NCBI GenBank assembly: GCA_029001845.1
Contig: JAREWP010000069.1
Span: 1 to 33,952, forward strand
DNA: 33,952 nt
Direction: 5' to 3'
From: Candidatus Magnetocorallium paracelense
GTDB lineage: Bacteria; Nitrospirota; Thermodesulfovibrionia; Thermodesulfovibrionales; Magnetobacteriaceae
Part shown: piece by piece, positions 15,751 to 24,881 of the stretch
Layout: each line of letters begins with the position of its first letter
How positions within the stretch are numbered: the stretch's first letter is position 1
Made by a program: the position numbers and the translations under genes
Notes under the pieces: generated by a model
What the model saw: the letters and a program-made list of their open reading frames with translations, nothing else
Databases searched by the model: none
Told to the model about the DNA's origin: nothing

Positions 15751-16179
15751 TCATTCTGTTAACTCCCATGGATTCAGGAGAGCCACTCCGCTTTCCCGTA
15801 TGTCTGAAGTGTTTCGGGTTACAATTGTTAAATGATAGGCAATTCCGGTGGCCGCAATAATAGAGTCTATAGCCGGCATCGGTTTGCCGGAAATTTCCGC
15901 CAGTCCTTGAATCTTTCCCCAGATCATTGCAACATGAGTATTAATGTTAATGATTCTGTTCCAAAACCTTTCCTTAAGATCATTTTCAACCCAATTGTGT
16001 AATTCTTCCTTTCTCTTTGATTCAGCCAGCTTCTCAATACCTTTATGAAGTTCGCCGATTGTCAACACACTAATATACAGATTATTCTCGTTTTCATTTT
16101 TTATCCATTTAGTGACCTTTCCCGAAGGCCTTTGACGGACTAACTCAGAAATGACACATGTATCCAATAAATATTTCAT
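15751..16179 (-). CDS. PIN-domain toxin (VapC/FitB type)
   Basis: This is a 142-residue PIN-domain ribonuclease, the toxin of a type II toxin-antitoxin pair. The acidic active-site residues are visible: Asp6 in LLDTCVISE, Glu43 in IGELHKG, Asp105 in PAIDSIIAATG and Asp126 in TRNTSDI. MPAIDSIIAATAxxH plus TRNxxDF-like motifs are typical of the FitB/VapC class. It overlaps the antitoxin gene by four bases (ATGA). All catalytic residues are present, so it should be active. Confidence 0.93.
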   Translation of the reverse strand: MKYLLDTCVISELVRQRPSGKVTKWIKNENENNLYISVLTIGELHKGIEKLAESKRKEELHNWVENDLKERFWNRIININTHVAMIWGKIQGLAEISGKPMPAIDSIIAATGIAYHLTIVTRNTSDIRESGVALLNPWELTE

Positions 16180-16427
16180 AACATAATATCTCTTGAAGGA
16201 CTTTTATCTCTGTCTAAATTCAGGTTTAGACCGGAAAGGGGTGATTGTTTAAAAAATGATAGTAAATCCGATGCCGGTTCGCTGAGTTTTTGATAATCTT
16301 CAATTGCGATAACAACGACCGATTTCCTACCATGCTTGGTTACAAATTGGGGCCCCTCATGATGTGCTTTATCAACCAAGTTACTGAATCTATTTTTAGC
16401 TTCTTGAAGTTGCCATACATTTCCCAT
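16176..16427 (-). CDS. Antitoxin of the Phd/YefM family
   Basis: This small DNA-binding antitoxin of about 83 residues is paired with the PIN toxin. The N-terminal part WQLQEAKNRFSNLVDKAHHEGPQFVTKHGRKSVVVIAIEDY is the Phd/YefM fold, and the C-terminal part should wrap the toxin. I chose the ATG at 16427, with GGAGGTG about seven bases upstream. A TTG five codons earlier (16442) lies at the Shine-Dalgarno itself and is unlikely. The antitoxin probably represses its own promoter. Confidence 0.92.
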   Translation of the reverse strand: MGNVWQLQEAKNRFSNLVDKAHHEGPQFVTKHGRKSVVVIAIEDYQKLSEPASDLLSFFKQSPLSGLNLNLDRDKSPSRDIML

Positions 16428-16452
16428 AGTAAACACCTCCAATCTTATATAT

Positions 16453-16498
16453 GTCTAGTCTGTCTGGATTATATCCTTTTCGGATCTATATTTGTCAA
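16453..16498 (-). promoter_or_regulatory. Promoter and possible operator of the toxin-antitoxin operon
   Basis: On the minus strand TTGACA (16493-16498) and TATAAT (16468-16473) are exact sigma-70 boxes but with a long 19-base spacer. Just downstream, AGAC-AGAC-TAGAC repeats (16453-16467) could be the site bound by the antitoxin. The long spacer suggests a weak or regulated promoter. Confidence 0.55.
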
Positions 16499-16516
16499 TA
16501 TGATTTTGCCTGTTAT

Positions 16517-16552
16517 AAAAAAACAGCGGTCAGCCTTCAGCTAAGGAAAGTT
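16517..16552. repeat. Family 3 dispersed repeat
   Basis: A 24-base stretch (GGTCAGCCTTCAGCTAAGG plus AAAGT, 16528-16551) is identical to 27494-27517, preceded by an A-run and AACAGC in both. It is probably one end of a repeat like that at 27.5-27.6 kb. The rest of the gap 16553-16742 is AT-rich without a recognised feature. Confidence 0.6.
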
Positions 16553-16748
16553 GTTTTTTTCTCCTGTCCCCTGTTTAGTCTCCCTTATGATAAGTTGTTG
16601 AATTGATTGACTGTTTGTGATATAGTGATTATATAATAGTTCACCATATAGTACATAAATATAACTCACACAGAGACACAAAGTTTTTAATTTCCTAATT
16701 TTATTGCATTAACTGTTATTAAAACTATTAAATGCTATCTCAGTGATT

Positions 16749-17279
16749 ATGTTAATAATTGAAATTATCCTTATCGTATGTACAACCTTTGCGGCCATCT
16801 CTATTGTGTTGACATCCATGAAAACCGGAATTCCCCCTGCGCCCAGTTCATATAAGACTCGTCGGGTTATTGCTGAGGCTACGGACAATTCAGGAACAGG
16901 GCCCATAGTGGATCTGGGATCCGGATGGGGAACACTTGTTGTTGAACTTGCCAAAAAGCATCCGTACAGACAAGTAAGTGGTTATGAATTATCATATGTT
17001 CCATGGTTGTTCACATGGATTCGCAAGTCTCTCTCAGGGCTGGATAACCTAATACTTTATCGCAGGGATTTCCTGGATGCCGATCTGTCTGATGCGTCTG
17101 TTCTGACATGTTACCTGTTTCCCGGAGGTATGATTTCTCTTGAGGATAAACTGAAGGATGACAATATAAGTGACGTCCTCATTATAAGCAGTACCTTTGC
17201 CCTGCCGTCAGCGGAACCAATCAGAGTTTTCCGGGTAAAGGACATTTACAGAACACCCATTTATCTATATCGTTTTTAA
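16749..17279 (+). CDS. Class I SAM-dependent methyltransferase-like protein with N-terminal membrane helix
   Basis: This protein of about 176 residues starts with a hydrophobic helix (LIIEIILIVCTTFAAISIVL), probably a membrane anchor. A Rossmann methyltransferase motif I follows, VDLGSGWGTLVVELAKKHP. GYELSYVPW resembles the acidic motif II loop, and YRRDFLDADL motif III. The C-terminal part is short for the fold. The substrate is unknown. The start could be ATG at 16749 or the GTG two codons earlier; neither has a clear Shine-Dalgarno. The isoprenylcysteine methyltransferase-like gene follows after about 170 bases. Confidence 0.7.
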   Translation: MLIIEIILIVCTTFAAISIVLTSMKTGIPPAPSSYKTRRVIAEATDNSGTGPIVDLGSGWGTLVVELAKKHPYRQVSGYELSYVPWLFTWIRKSLSGLDNLILYRRDFLDADLSDASVLTCYLFPGGMISLEDKLKDDNISDVLIISSTFALPSAEPIRVFRVKDIYRTPIYLYRF

Positions 17280-17325
17280 GCTTTCCAATCCGAAATCCGA
17301 GTGCATTCCTCAATTCTGTTGTTCG

Positions 17326-17353
17326 TTCTGAATAATTACTTCTATGTTATAAT
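17326..17353 (+). promoter_or_regulatory. Weak putative promoter
   Basis: TATAAT at 17348-17353 is preceded at 16 bases by TTCTGA, a poor -35. It lies about 95 bases upstream of the next gene's ATG. Only the -10 is convincing. Confidence 0.3.
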
Positions 17354-17447
17354 GAGTCTTGTATAGGTTAGTGATTAATGTCTTGCTGATACTTAGCTGA
17401 TTTTGTATGAAAGAATGACGCTTTCGATTCGAAAAGGGAGGTCATAA

Positions 17448-18680
17448 ATGGGCGTCTCATCGAGAATGAGCCGTTTAGGTGCGCTTATAGTTCTGGGAAT
17501 CGCTTCTGCGGAAGTTGTCATAATGATAAGTCCCTTTGCCGGTCTGTTTTATACGAGTTTTAGATACGATTCTTTTTTGGGTTTTTTTTCGAAGTATCCG
17601 CTTACGGCATGGCTCGACGGCTTTTTTCTGAACCACTCGGTCGTGACTGAATCGCCCCTCCTTGAATGGCAGCGTAAGGCAGGCAGGATAATGTTCGCTT
17701 TGGGTCTGTGGGGATTTTTTGTATCCGCCTTTCAGGTTTATTACAATAAGCTTTTTAGACGCGGAGTCGCCAAAGGGCTTCTTTACAGATACGTCCGCCA
17801 CCCCCAATACCTCTGCCTGGGGATCGCAGGCTGGGGTATCCTGACCATCTGGCCCAGATTTCTGCTCCTTTTAATCTGGATTACCATGCTCTTTCTCTAT
17901 GCTGCTTTAGCGAATTTCGAGGAGTCCCGCATGAAGGAGCGATTTGGTGGAAATTATGCGGATTACGCCGAGAATTTGGGATTTTTCTTGCCCAAGAGTC
18001 CTGTTCGGAGGATGTATCGATCCACATTCGGAAAGATCAGGCCGGGAGCGTTGGGCCTTATGGCCGCCTATGTATCCGCCCTGATTGTAGCAGCCTCTAT
18101 CGGTTTCGGTCTTCGAGCATATACGCAGGCAAGCTCGGCAGTCCTTTTTGTTCGTGAGCATAATATGGTGCTAATAAGCGCCTGGCCCCAGCCTGAGGAT
18201 TGGATGAAGGGCATCTACTCAGCTGCACTCTTGGACAAAGACGCCGAAAAGAAACTACAAAATGCCGCGGAGAAGAATCCGATCGTGGTCACGATACTTC
18301 CGCCCGGGTACATAATGAAGTCAATGTATTACAAGAAGTCATATGCCGATGGCAGGGCGAAAACCACCATGGAAGGATTCAGTTTTGCCAGGCTGGGGCG
18401 GATATCCCTCAACTTTCTCCTGCCTGTTAAGGGTATTCTTCCAAGAAATTTTATGGGCATTGATCCTGATTCGACCGACAAGCCCGTGCAAGTTGTCTTT
18501 TCCGGGGCTGTTAAGGCTTATAAGGAACGTATAGCACTTGAGGAAGCACTGGACGCAGGCGTACTCACCACTCCAATCGTCGTAATTGACATTACACCCG
18601 ATACTCATGAAATAACAGGCTCTTTCGTTCCCATAGAGCAAAACATTTGGGGGCCTAACGTTGTAATGCCTTTATTTTAA
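17448..18680 (+). CDS. Integral membrane protein with isoprenylcysteine methyltransferase-like domain
   Basis: This 410-residue protein has several membrane helices in its first half. YRYVRHPQYLCLGIAGWG, then EESRMKERFGGNYADYAENLGFFLP, is the signature of the ICMT/PEMT-like membrane methyltransferases that bind SAM through RHPxY and a downstream EE. A further membrane helix (about 205-225) leads into a C-terminal soluble region of about 185 residues that I do not recognise. In bacteria the substrate of such enzymes is usually a lipid or small metabolite. GGGAGG precedes the ATG. The extra domain makes it longer than usual for the family. Confidence 0.75.
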   Translation: MGVSSRMSRLGALIVLGIASAEVVIMISPFAGLFYTSFRYDSFLGFFSKYPLTAWLDGFFLNHSVVTESPLLEWQRKAGRIMFALGLWGFFVSAFQVYYNKLFRRGVAKGLLYRYVRHPQYLCLGIAGWGILTIWPRFLLLLIWITMLFLYAALANFEESRMKERFGGNYADYAENLGFFLPKSPVRRMYRSTFGKIRPGALGLMAAYVSALIVAASIGFGLRAYTQASSAVLFVREHNMVLISAWPQPEDWMKGIYSAALLDKDAEKKLQNAAEKNPIVVTILPPGYIMKSMYYKKSYADGRAKTTMEGFSFARLGRISLNFLLPVKGILPRNFMGIDPDSTDKPVQVVFSGAVKAYKERIALEEALDAGVLTTPIVVIDITPDTHEITGSFVPIEQNIWGPNVVMPLF

Positions 18681-19092
18681 CCTAATCCGGCAAGCCGATG
18701 AGAAGGAATAATTGGTAAAAAAAAATCTTTTGTTGGTTGCGGAACCGAAATATTTTAGCCGAAAAACAGCATTCAACTGTCAGCCCTCTGTTTTCAAGGT
18801 TTTGCATAAGAACCGGCATACCACTTTTGGTGAGTGTTGTTTGTAACGTAACGCTTTGATTTTTCTTAGCTGACTGCTGTTTTTAGTTAAGAGTCCCTCC
18901 GAAGGATGCTAATTTATTGGGATAAGCTTTGTGGGAGACATTTTAGTATACTTCTTTTTTCTGATTTTTCCACTAAAGTCTTTAATAATATACCCGATTC
19001 ATTACAAAACATTTACAATGGACAATTTTAATTTCTATATGTTAGATTAGCCAACGATATAACCCATGTTTTAAATAAAGGAGATTTCTCAA
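18681..19092. other. Repeat-bearing intergenic region
   Basis: This gap has no gene I can support. It contains a family 3 element with AAAAACAGCATTCAACTGTC on the left (about 18761) and CTTAGCTGACTGCTGTTTTT on the right (to about 18888), whose outer ends are complementary. The remaining part is AT-rich and leads to AAAGGAG in front of the oxidoreductase gene. Confidence 0.5.
18761..18888. repeat. Family 3 element with inverted ends
   Basis: AAAAACAGCATTCA at the left and TGACTGCTGTTTTT at the right are an inverted pair with one mismatch around about 100 bases of unrelated sequence. It resembles the pair of repeat stretches at 27478-27630. No target duplication was recognised. Confidence 0.5.
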
Positions 19093-20193
19093 ATGCCGGA
19101 AAAGCTGGATATTGTTATTGTAGGTTCAGGCCCCGGGGGATTGGCTGCCGGATTATTAGCCGAGAGAAGTGCAAAATCTTATGTTATCCTGGAAAAGGGT
19201 AACAATATTATGCAGGGAATCATTGAAACTTACCCGAAGGGCAAGAAGGTTTTTCCCACGATTCCCAAAAATTATACAGATCCCTTTGCCGTGGAAGAGG
19301 TAAAACCTCCGGATGAAAAAGTATCGGTGGAACAATACATCGATCAGATCAACAGTGTTGCTGCAAAAAAGAATCTTAAAATTAAGCTTAACGAACAATT
19401 TAAGGAAATTTCCGGTGCTTATCCTGACTATATAATAAAAACGGAAAGAGAGTCTTATTTTACGAAAAATATAATTCTCGCTTTTGGCAGTAATATACCA
19501 AATGAACTGGGAGTTTACGGCGAAGCAAAAACAGTGGCGAGAAATATTGAAAACGGAGAAGACTATATAGGTATCAATGTTCTTGTTATCGGTGGAGGGA
19601 ATGCCGCTGCCGATGTTGTTTCCTCTCTTTCTAAAATAAAACGCGAGGCGAACGATACGACATCCGTCTATTGGGCTCATATTAAGGAAAAATTTGAAAT
19701 CAATACTGATACGGCAAGAGACTTGGGAGAAGAGATGCTTCTGGGGGGACAGATTAAAATACTCCAAAGGGCGGTTCCGAAAATAGGGGAAGTCGACGCA
19801 GACGGTGTAGAAAGGCTTTATATTCACCAGACCACCACTTCAAATGTAGGGAACGACTTATATATGTACCAGGGAATGAGCTTTCCAATGAAAAATGTGA
19901 TTGCCTGTATAGGAACCCACGGTCCTGCGGCTATTTACGATTCGCTGAATCTGCAGCAGATTACCTGTACAGGAACAATATGCAAAATCGCAAAGGAAGG
20001 TGAGAGGCTTTTAATGCTTTCAAAGCATCTTGAGACCAGCAGTAGAGGAATCTACGCCATAGGCGGCGCCATAAGCCCGTCATACATGCAAATAGATGAA
20101 GAAGGCGTAATCAAGGAGACAAAACACTCCAATCTTATCTACACGGCCGTCATGGACGCCCGTACTGTTATAGAAAAAATTGTTAACGATTAA
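19093..20193 (+). CDS. FAD/NAD(P)-binding oxidoreductase, thioredoxin reductase-like
   Basis: This 366-residue flavoprotein has two dinucleotide-binding motifs: GSGPGGLAAG at residues 11-20 for FAD, and VIGGGNAAADVV at about 165-176 for NAD(P)H. IYAIGGAISPSY is the C-terminal FAD loop. The domain order is that of thioredoxin reductase or YpdA-like proteins, but the redox CxxC is absent, so it cannot work as a classical thioredoxin reductase. It may pass electrons to an iron-sulfur or disulfide partner encoded elsewhere. A good ribosome site (AAAGGAG) precedes the ATG. It converges with the GGDEF gene, overlapping by four bases at the stops. Confidence 0.85.
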   Translation: MPEKLDIVIVGSGPGGLAAGLLAERSAKSYVILEKGNNIMQGIIETYPKGKKVFPTIPKNYTDPFAVEEVKPPDEKVSVEQYIDQINSVAAKKNLKIKLNEQFKEISGAYPDYIIKTERESYFTKNIILAFGSNIPNELGVYGEAKTVARNIENGEDYIGINVLVIGGGNAAADVVSSLSKIKREANDTTSVYWAHIKEKFEINTDTARDLGEEMLLGGQIKILQRAVPKIGEVDADGVERLYIHQTTTSNVGNDLYMYQGMSFPMKNVIACIGTHGPAAIYDSLNLQQITCTGTICKIAKEGERLLMLSKHLETSSRGIYAIGGAISPSYMQIDEEGVIKETKHSNLIYTAVMDARTVIEKIVND

Positions 20194-21245
20194 ATCTGTT
20201 TTCCGACAGTCACCCTGTTTCTTCCTTTTTTTTTCGATTCGTATAAAGCAGCGTCAGCTCTGGAAAGAGCGTTATTAATACTCTCCGACTGGGAATCCTT
20301 TGCAAAGCAGGATATTCCGAAGGACATTGTCACGTTGATGTGTCGATCCTCCAAGCAGTCGCTGTCTGTTTCGACTCTTTTGAAAGGGTGTTTTTCAATA
20401 CGCTTTCTCAGGCGCTCAATTATTTTAAATGTCTTGGTTTCGTCGGCGCCCTCGAAGATAAGGAGGAATTCCTCACCGCCGTATCTTCCTACGAGATCGA
20501 AATTTTTCCTTATTGTTGCAGAGAATATTTCACCGATCTCCGAAAGCACCATGTCTCCCTGTATATGACCATATGTGTCGTTAACTCTCTTAAAAAAATC
20601 TATGTCACAAAGAACGATTGTCGTATTTATCTCTTTTTTACGCTGAAATCTGCTGAATACCCTTTCCAGCTCGTTTTTTATCGCCCGGCTGTTATAAAGA
20701 CCGCTGAGAGAGTCATAAATGGCAAAATGTTCGAACTGCACTTTCATTAATATGGAACTAAGGAGGTTGCACATTATCTCGCATGTTCGTACTTCATATT
20801 CTTTGACCCTGGATTCCTCTCCATAGTAATCGCCTCCAAAGAGATACCCGCCGCCCTGACTTTGAGGGAGATAGATGTAGCCGACCATATCACACCCTAT
20901 ACCTGGAACATTACTGGAAGCCGTACCTTTTTCGAGAAAGGCCTTCACTTCATTTATATATATGCTCTTCGGATTGCTTATAGATAAACAGAGTCTTGCG
21001 CCTTCAGTCAGATCTTCTCTTATCCACTCGGGATCGAATAATTTAACGACCTCTACAATAAGATCGTCTTCAATTACATTCAATATTCTGTAGAGTACAC
21101 TGATATCGAAGCCCATCGCCTTTGTCATAATATCGAGGGGCTTTTCAAAACAGTTTTCATCGGACTCCTTTATTGTTGTCAGATATAAACTCAGGTCTCC
21201 CAGTCGATCCAGAAGGTACTCAGCATCGGAAGCAGGTTTACTCAT
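20190..21245 (-). CDS. GGDEF diguanylate cyclase with N-terminal sensory domain
   Basis: This 351-residue protein should make cyclic di-GMP. The first 160 residues look like a GAF-type sensory domain. The C-terminal GGDEF domain has [29 protein letters not shown] and the active-site [12 protein letters not shown] (about residues 254-265). The inhibitory I-site RxxD five residues before GGEEF reads KNFD, so the arginine is missing. I chose ATG at 21245, with GGGAG seven bases upstream; a TTG seven codons earlier is possible. The ATG overlaps the stop of the hybrid kinase gene by eight bases, so the two proteins probably form one signalling unit. Confidence 0.93.
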   Translation of the reverse strand: MSKPASDAEYLLDRLGDLSLYLTTIKESDENCFEKPLDIMTKAMGFDISVLYRILNVIEDDLIVEVVKLFDPEWIREDLTEGARLCLSISNPKSIYINEVKAFLEKGTASSNVPGIGCDMVGYIYLPQSQGGGYLFGGDYYGEESRVKEYEVRTCEIMCNLLSSILMKVQFEHFAIYDSLSGLYNSRAIKNELERVFSRFQRKKEINTTIVLCDIDFFKRVNDTYGHIQGDMVLSEIGEIFSATIRKNFDLVGRYGGEEFLLIFEGADETKTFKIIERLRKRIEKHPFKRVETDSDCLEDRHINVTMSFGISCFAKDSQSESINNALSRADAALYESKKKGRNRVTVGKQI

Positions 21246-23817
21246 TTTTGCTCTCCCGGTTTCCAATCAGTCTGCTTAATTCTGCAATACAACGTTCAAA
21301 AATAACACATACTTTGTCTATATCCCCTTTTCTTGAAGCCATCACTATTCTGAAGGCATCACTGCGGATCGCCTCCTCTCCGGCCTTTTGAGCGCTCTCT
21401 TTTATAAGCTGTCCGCATTGTTCTATCATTTCCATGTTATTTGTTCCTATGCCTGCCGACAGATCACTCATGTGGCTCACAGCTTCTTTCAAAAACTCTC
21501 TCTGTTGTCCGGAAATCTCATTGGTTGTCTTTATTTTTTCCAATAATTCAGTAAGGCCGATATTCCTTTCAGACTCTGTAGAAGGGAGTTGTTTTTTATC
21601 GTCGGCTCTTTTCGGTTCGTACTCTTTATCTCTTTTTTTCAAGGCGTATTGTTCTATGGTTTCTATCAGTTTTTTTGCTCTCAGCGGCTTGGTTATATAC
21701 TCATTCATTCCAGCCTCAAGACAGGTATCTCTGTCTCCTTTTATGGCGAAGGCCGTTAATGCGATTACCGGAATATTGGGATCGTTTATCCCTTCCTTAG
21801 ACGATCGAATTCTCTTTGTGGCCTCGAATCCGTCAATTTCCGGCATCTGAATATCCATTAATACAAGGTCGAATTTTTCTTTTTCCAGTGCTTTCAGAGC
21901 CTCGGCGCCGTTATTGGCAGTTGTGACAGAATGGCCGCGTTTTTTCAGTATTTCCGTTGTCAGCTTTTGACTGTGGACATTGTCTTCGGCAAGAAGTATA
22001 TTCAGCGGTTTTTCGCTTTTTTCAATGCTTTCGGTCTTTGAAGCCTCTGTTTCATATTCGTCACTTGACTCTTCAAGTACATTCTGAATAGCTTTCAGCA
22101 GATTTCCTCTTTTAACGGGTTTAAAGAGGTAGCCCGATATTTTCAATGCACCGCACCTGCCTGTATCGTCACGTCTGTGGTTTGTATTGAGCAGCATAAT
22201 AGTTTTGCCGTTAAAGCTTAAGTCCTCCTTTATATATTCGGCCAGTTCGAATCCTCCTATACACTTCATCCTGCAATCCAAAATTACCAGCTCGCATGGA
22301 TCGGAGGCGTCTACGCTTCGTTTAATCTCGGCAAGGCCGTGCTCACAGTCATCGGCCGTAGACACCAGGGCGCCGCATTCGGAAAGTATTTCAGACAATA
22401 TCGTTTTGTTTGTGTTGCTTCCCACGACCAGCAGAGTTTTCAGATCCTTCAGGCTTACATCGGGTTCGACGGAGTCGCTACTTTCTTCGCACAGGCCGAA
22501 TTTTGCTGTGAAATAAAAGGTGCTGCCCTTGTCAGGTTCGCTTTCGATCCATATCGTTCCGCCCATCAGTTCAACCAATTGTTTTGTTATTGTCAAGCCC
22601 AATCCTGTACCGCCGTACTTACGCGTTACCGAGGAGTCCGCCTGTGAAAAGCTGTCGAATATAAGTTCTTTCTTTTCGTCAGGGATTCCAATCCCTGTAT
22701 CGGTTACCGAAAACCTTAGATTAACAGAGTTGCTTTCTTTTTTATCTTCCACAGGTAACCCGCTAATTTCCCCTGCCTGTTCGGGCTCTACTTTTATAAC
22801 CACTTCACCCCTTTGAGTGAACTTAATCGAGTTGCCCGCCAGATTAATAATGATTTGCTTTAGGCGTACAGGGTCGCCTTTAAATTTGCTTCGTACTCCT
22901 CTCTTTATATGACAAAAAAGTTCGAGTCCCTTTCTGTTGGCCTGTACCGACATTCCGTCCGATATGGTTTCCAGTAATGAATGGAGATCGAAATCGGTTT
23001 CTTCAAGCTCCAGCCTGCCTGATTCGATCTTTGAGAAATCGAGGATACTGTTAAGAATCGACAACAGCGAATCGGCGGAGTTCTTTACTATTTCAAGAAA
23101 CTCCTTTTGTTCTTTAGACATCTCCGAATCGAGAAGAAGATCTGTCATCCCTATTATTCCGTTCATTGGCGTTCTTAATTCATGACTCATATGGGCAAGA
23201 AAATCGCTTTTCGCCCTGTTCGCGGCCTCTGCGGCGTCTCTGGCTTCACTTAACTCCAGGTTTCTTTCCGTAAGTTGTTCGTTGGTCTTCCTTAGTTCTT
23301 CTGTTCTTTCGTCTACAAGTTTTTCCAGGTTATTACGCAGCCCTTCAATTGTCATTATGTCGCTGAAAGATCTCAGTGAGGCAACAACAGTGGAGAATAG
23401 TTTTTCCGAGGTCAGTTCGTTTTTTGTTTTATAGTCGTTAATATCATAGCTTGTTATTACTTCTTCCTCAGGCGCTTCGCCGGGTTGGCCAGTACGGAGG
23501 ATTATTCTTACAAAATTGTTTTTAAGAGTTTCTCTGATGTGTTTAACCACATGGAGTCCCGAATTTTCCTGCTCCATTACGATATCCAGCAGAAGCAGGG
23601 CAGTGTCGGGATGTTTTTCTATCAAATCTTTTGCTTCGGCTCCTGAATATGCGCAGAGGAAATTCAGTTTCCTTCCCTCAAAGTTGATTCTTCGTAATGC
23701 GATTTTTGTTATATCATGTACGCCCGGATCGTCATCTGCAATCATGATCTTCCATGTCTCTTTATCTAATTGCGTATCTGTCTCTTCAGCGAAAATGATA
23801 TTGCTTTCCTCTTTCAT
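21238..23817 (-). CDS. Hybrid sensor histidine kinase with three receiver domains
   Basis: This 859-residue cytoplasmic hybrid kinase has no membrane segment. The order is receiver 1 (about 22-145, phospho-acceptor Asp78), a coiled coil (about 158-205), HisKA with His212 in [12 protein letters not shown], and HATPase (N-box INLAGNS, DTGIGIP, GGTGLG). Receiver 2 (about 458-582) keeps Asp514 and Lys566 but lacks the acidic pair (VVGSN). Receiver 3 (about 605-728) is canonical with AEDN, Asp655 and Lys710. The last 130 residues are helical, without a recognisable HPt histidine motif. The input comes through receiver 1 rather than a ligand domain. GAGGTAG lies just before the ATG. Confidence 0.93.
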   Translation of the reverse strand: MKEESNIIFAEETDTQLDKETWKIMIADDDPGVHDITKIALRRINFEGRKLNFLCAYSGAEAKDLIEKHPDTALLLLDIVMEQENSGLHVVKHIRETLKNNFVRIILRTGQPGEAPEEEVITSYDINDYKTKNELTSEKLFSTVVASLRSFSDIMTIEGLRNNLEKLVDERTEELRKTNEQLTERNLELSEARDAAEAANRAKSDFLAHMSHELRTPMNGIIGMTDLLLDSEMSKEQKEFLEIVKNSADSLLSILNSILDFSKIESGRLELEETDFDLHSLLETISDGMSVQANRKGLELFCHIKRGVRSKFKGDPVRLKQIIINLAGNSIKFTQRGEVVIKVEPEQAGEISGLPVEDKKESNSVNLRFSVTDTGIGIPDEKKELIFDSFSQADSSVTRKYGGTGLGLTITKQLVELMGGTIWIESEPDKGSTFYFTAKFGLCEESSDSVEPDVSLKDLKTLLVVGSNTNKTILSEILSECGALVSTADDCEHGLAEIKRSVDASDPCELVILDCRMKCIGGFELAEYIKEDLSFNGKTIMLLNTNHRRDDTGRCGALKISGYLFKPVKRGNLLKAIQNVLEESSDEYETEASKTESIEKSEKPLNILLAEDNVHSQKLTTEILKKRGHSVTTANNGAEALKALEKEKFDLVLMDIQMPEIDGFEATKRIRSSKEGINDPNIPVIALTAFAIKGDRDTCLEAGMNEYITKPLRAKKLIETIEQYALKKRDKEYEPKRADDKKQLPSTESERNIGLTELLEKIKTTNEISGQQREFLKEAVSHMSDLSAGIGTNNMEMIEQCGQLIKESAQKAGEEAIRSDAFRIVMASRKGDIDKVCVIFERCIAELSRLIGNRESKNE

Positions 23818-23934
23818 AACTACCTCATATGAAACCGGTTGGAAATTATGTGACTACTCTGGAATTATATTACTTCGATTACTAAAAAAACTTGAGTAAT
23901 GACATAAAATTAATGAATCCCTTCAGAGCGGTTT

Positions 23935-24018
23935 GTGGTCAGTTTAAAATAACAGGCATCTCTATTGTTGAAAAATTTTAAAACAGACCACCGATCCCTG
24001 ACACCGATGAATGGTTAT
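23935..24018. mobile_element. Family 2 MITE-like element, copy 3, diverged
   Basis: Read on the minus strand it begins ATAACCATTCATCGGTG (GTAAC has become ATAAC), then CAGGGATCGGTGGTCTGTT, identical over 19 bases to copy 1 near 118-136. The far end is less clear (GTGGTCAGTTT at about 23936-23946), so the left limit is approximate. It overlaps the 3' end of the DNA methyltransferase gene and contributes its stop codon. Confidence 0.6.
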
Positions 24019-24844
24019 TTAACAATCTATTCTGTGATTTCGATGTTTTTTCTTTTGCGAGGTCACAATATTCCGCCAGGATTTCAATGCCAACGGAATT
24101 TCTGTTCATCTCTTGAGCTGCTTCACAAGTCGTACCCGATCCGGCGAAAGGATCGAGCACCCAATCGTGCTCCTTTGTAAAAAGCTTTATGAACCAACGT
24201 GGTAAGGCTTTCGGAAAAACAGCGCTGTGGGTTTTATTATTACATTCAGTTGCAAAATGCAAGACATTCGTGGGGTATGCTTTATCTCGATTTAACCAGT
24301 TAGAAACATTTTTGCCAAATCCGCTTCCCACATTTGAGTTATTACGGATTTTATCGGTTGCACTCAGATTTTTCAGACGACTTTTCGCCCACTCTCCCAC
24401 AGGTTCCATTACTTCCTGCTGATACATGTTAAAATTTTTCGATTTATTGAATTGAAGGCACCGTTCCCAGGCGTCTCTGAAGCGATTGGGCCATTTGCCG
24501 GGATAGCAGTTCTTTTTATGCCAGACAAACTCTTCGGTCCACAGCCAGCCATGCAGCCTCATCTCTAAAATCAACTGAAGAACATATGTATGTCTTTCTC
24601 CGTTTACCGCTTTCTCTTTAATGTTCAAGATGAATGTGCCGTCATCTCTTAAAACCCGGAGAAACTCTTTTGCTCTTGGCATAAACCATTTTACATAATT
24701 ATCGGGTTTTATCCCTCCATATGTATTATTTCTGCTGTCAGCGTACGGAGGAGAGGTGACTATCAAATGGAAGGAGTTGTCAGGATGGTTTTTTAGAACC
24801 TCCAGGCAATCTCCTGTAAGTATTTCCGTTTTTAGTTGTTCCAT
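23978..24844 (-). CDS. Orphan DNA methyltransferase (N4-cytosine/N6-adenine type)
   Basis: This 288-residue enzyme transfers a methyl group to the exocyclic amine of cytosine or adenine. The catalytic motif IV TSPPY is at residues 30-34, and motif I DPFAGSGTT is at 231-239 near the C-terminus. The order IV before I marks a beta-class enzyme; SPPY is more usual in N4-cytosine enzymes. No restriction endonuclease gene is adjacent, so it is an orphan, possibly regulatory or phage-derived. The last roughly 13 residues (NNHSSVSGIGGLF) and the stop are encoded by a family 2 element, so the native C-terminus has been replaced. Confidence 0.9.
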   Translation of the reverse strand: MEQLKTEILTGDCLEVLKNHPDNSFHLIVTSPPYADSRNNTYGGIKPDNYVKWFMPRAKEFLRVLRDDGTFILNIKEKAVNGERHTYVLQLILEMRLHGWLWTEEFVWHKKNCYPGKWPNRFRDAWERCLQFNKSKNFNMYQQEVMEPVGEWAKSRLKNLSATDKIRNNSNVGSGFGKNVSNWLNRDKAYPTNVLHFATECNNKTHSAVFPKALPRWFIKLFTKEHDWVLDPFAGSGTTCEAAQEMNRNSVGIEILAEYCDLAKEKTSKSQNRLLNNHSSVSGIGGLF

Positions 24845-24881
24845 AAACTGATCACTGTTTCCCGATCGCGGTAAACTGTTT

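Noticed and set aside
16428-16442. TTG at 16442 as the antitoxin start
   Set aside because: The codon lies at the GGAGG ribosome site that serves the ATG at 16427.
19093-20193. Thioredoxin reductase
   Set aside because: The fold matches but the redox-active CxxC is absent.
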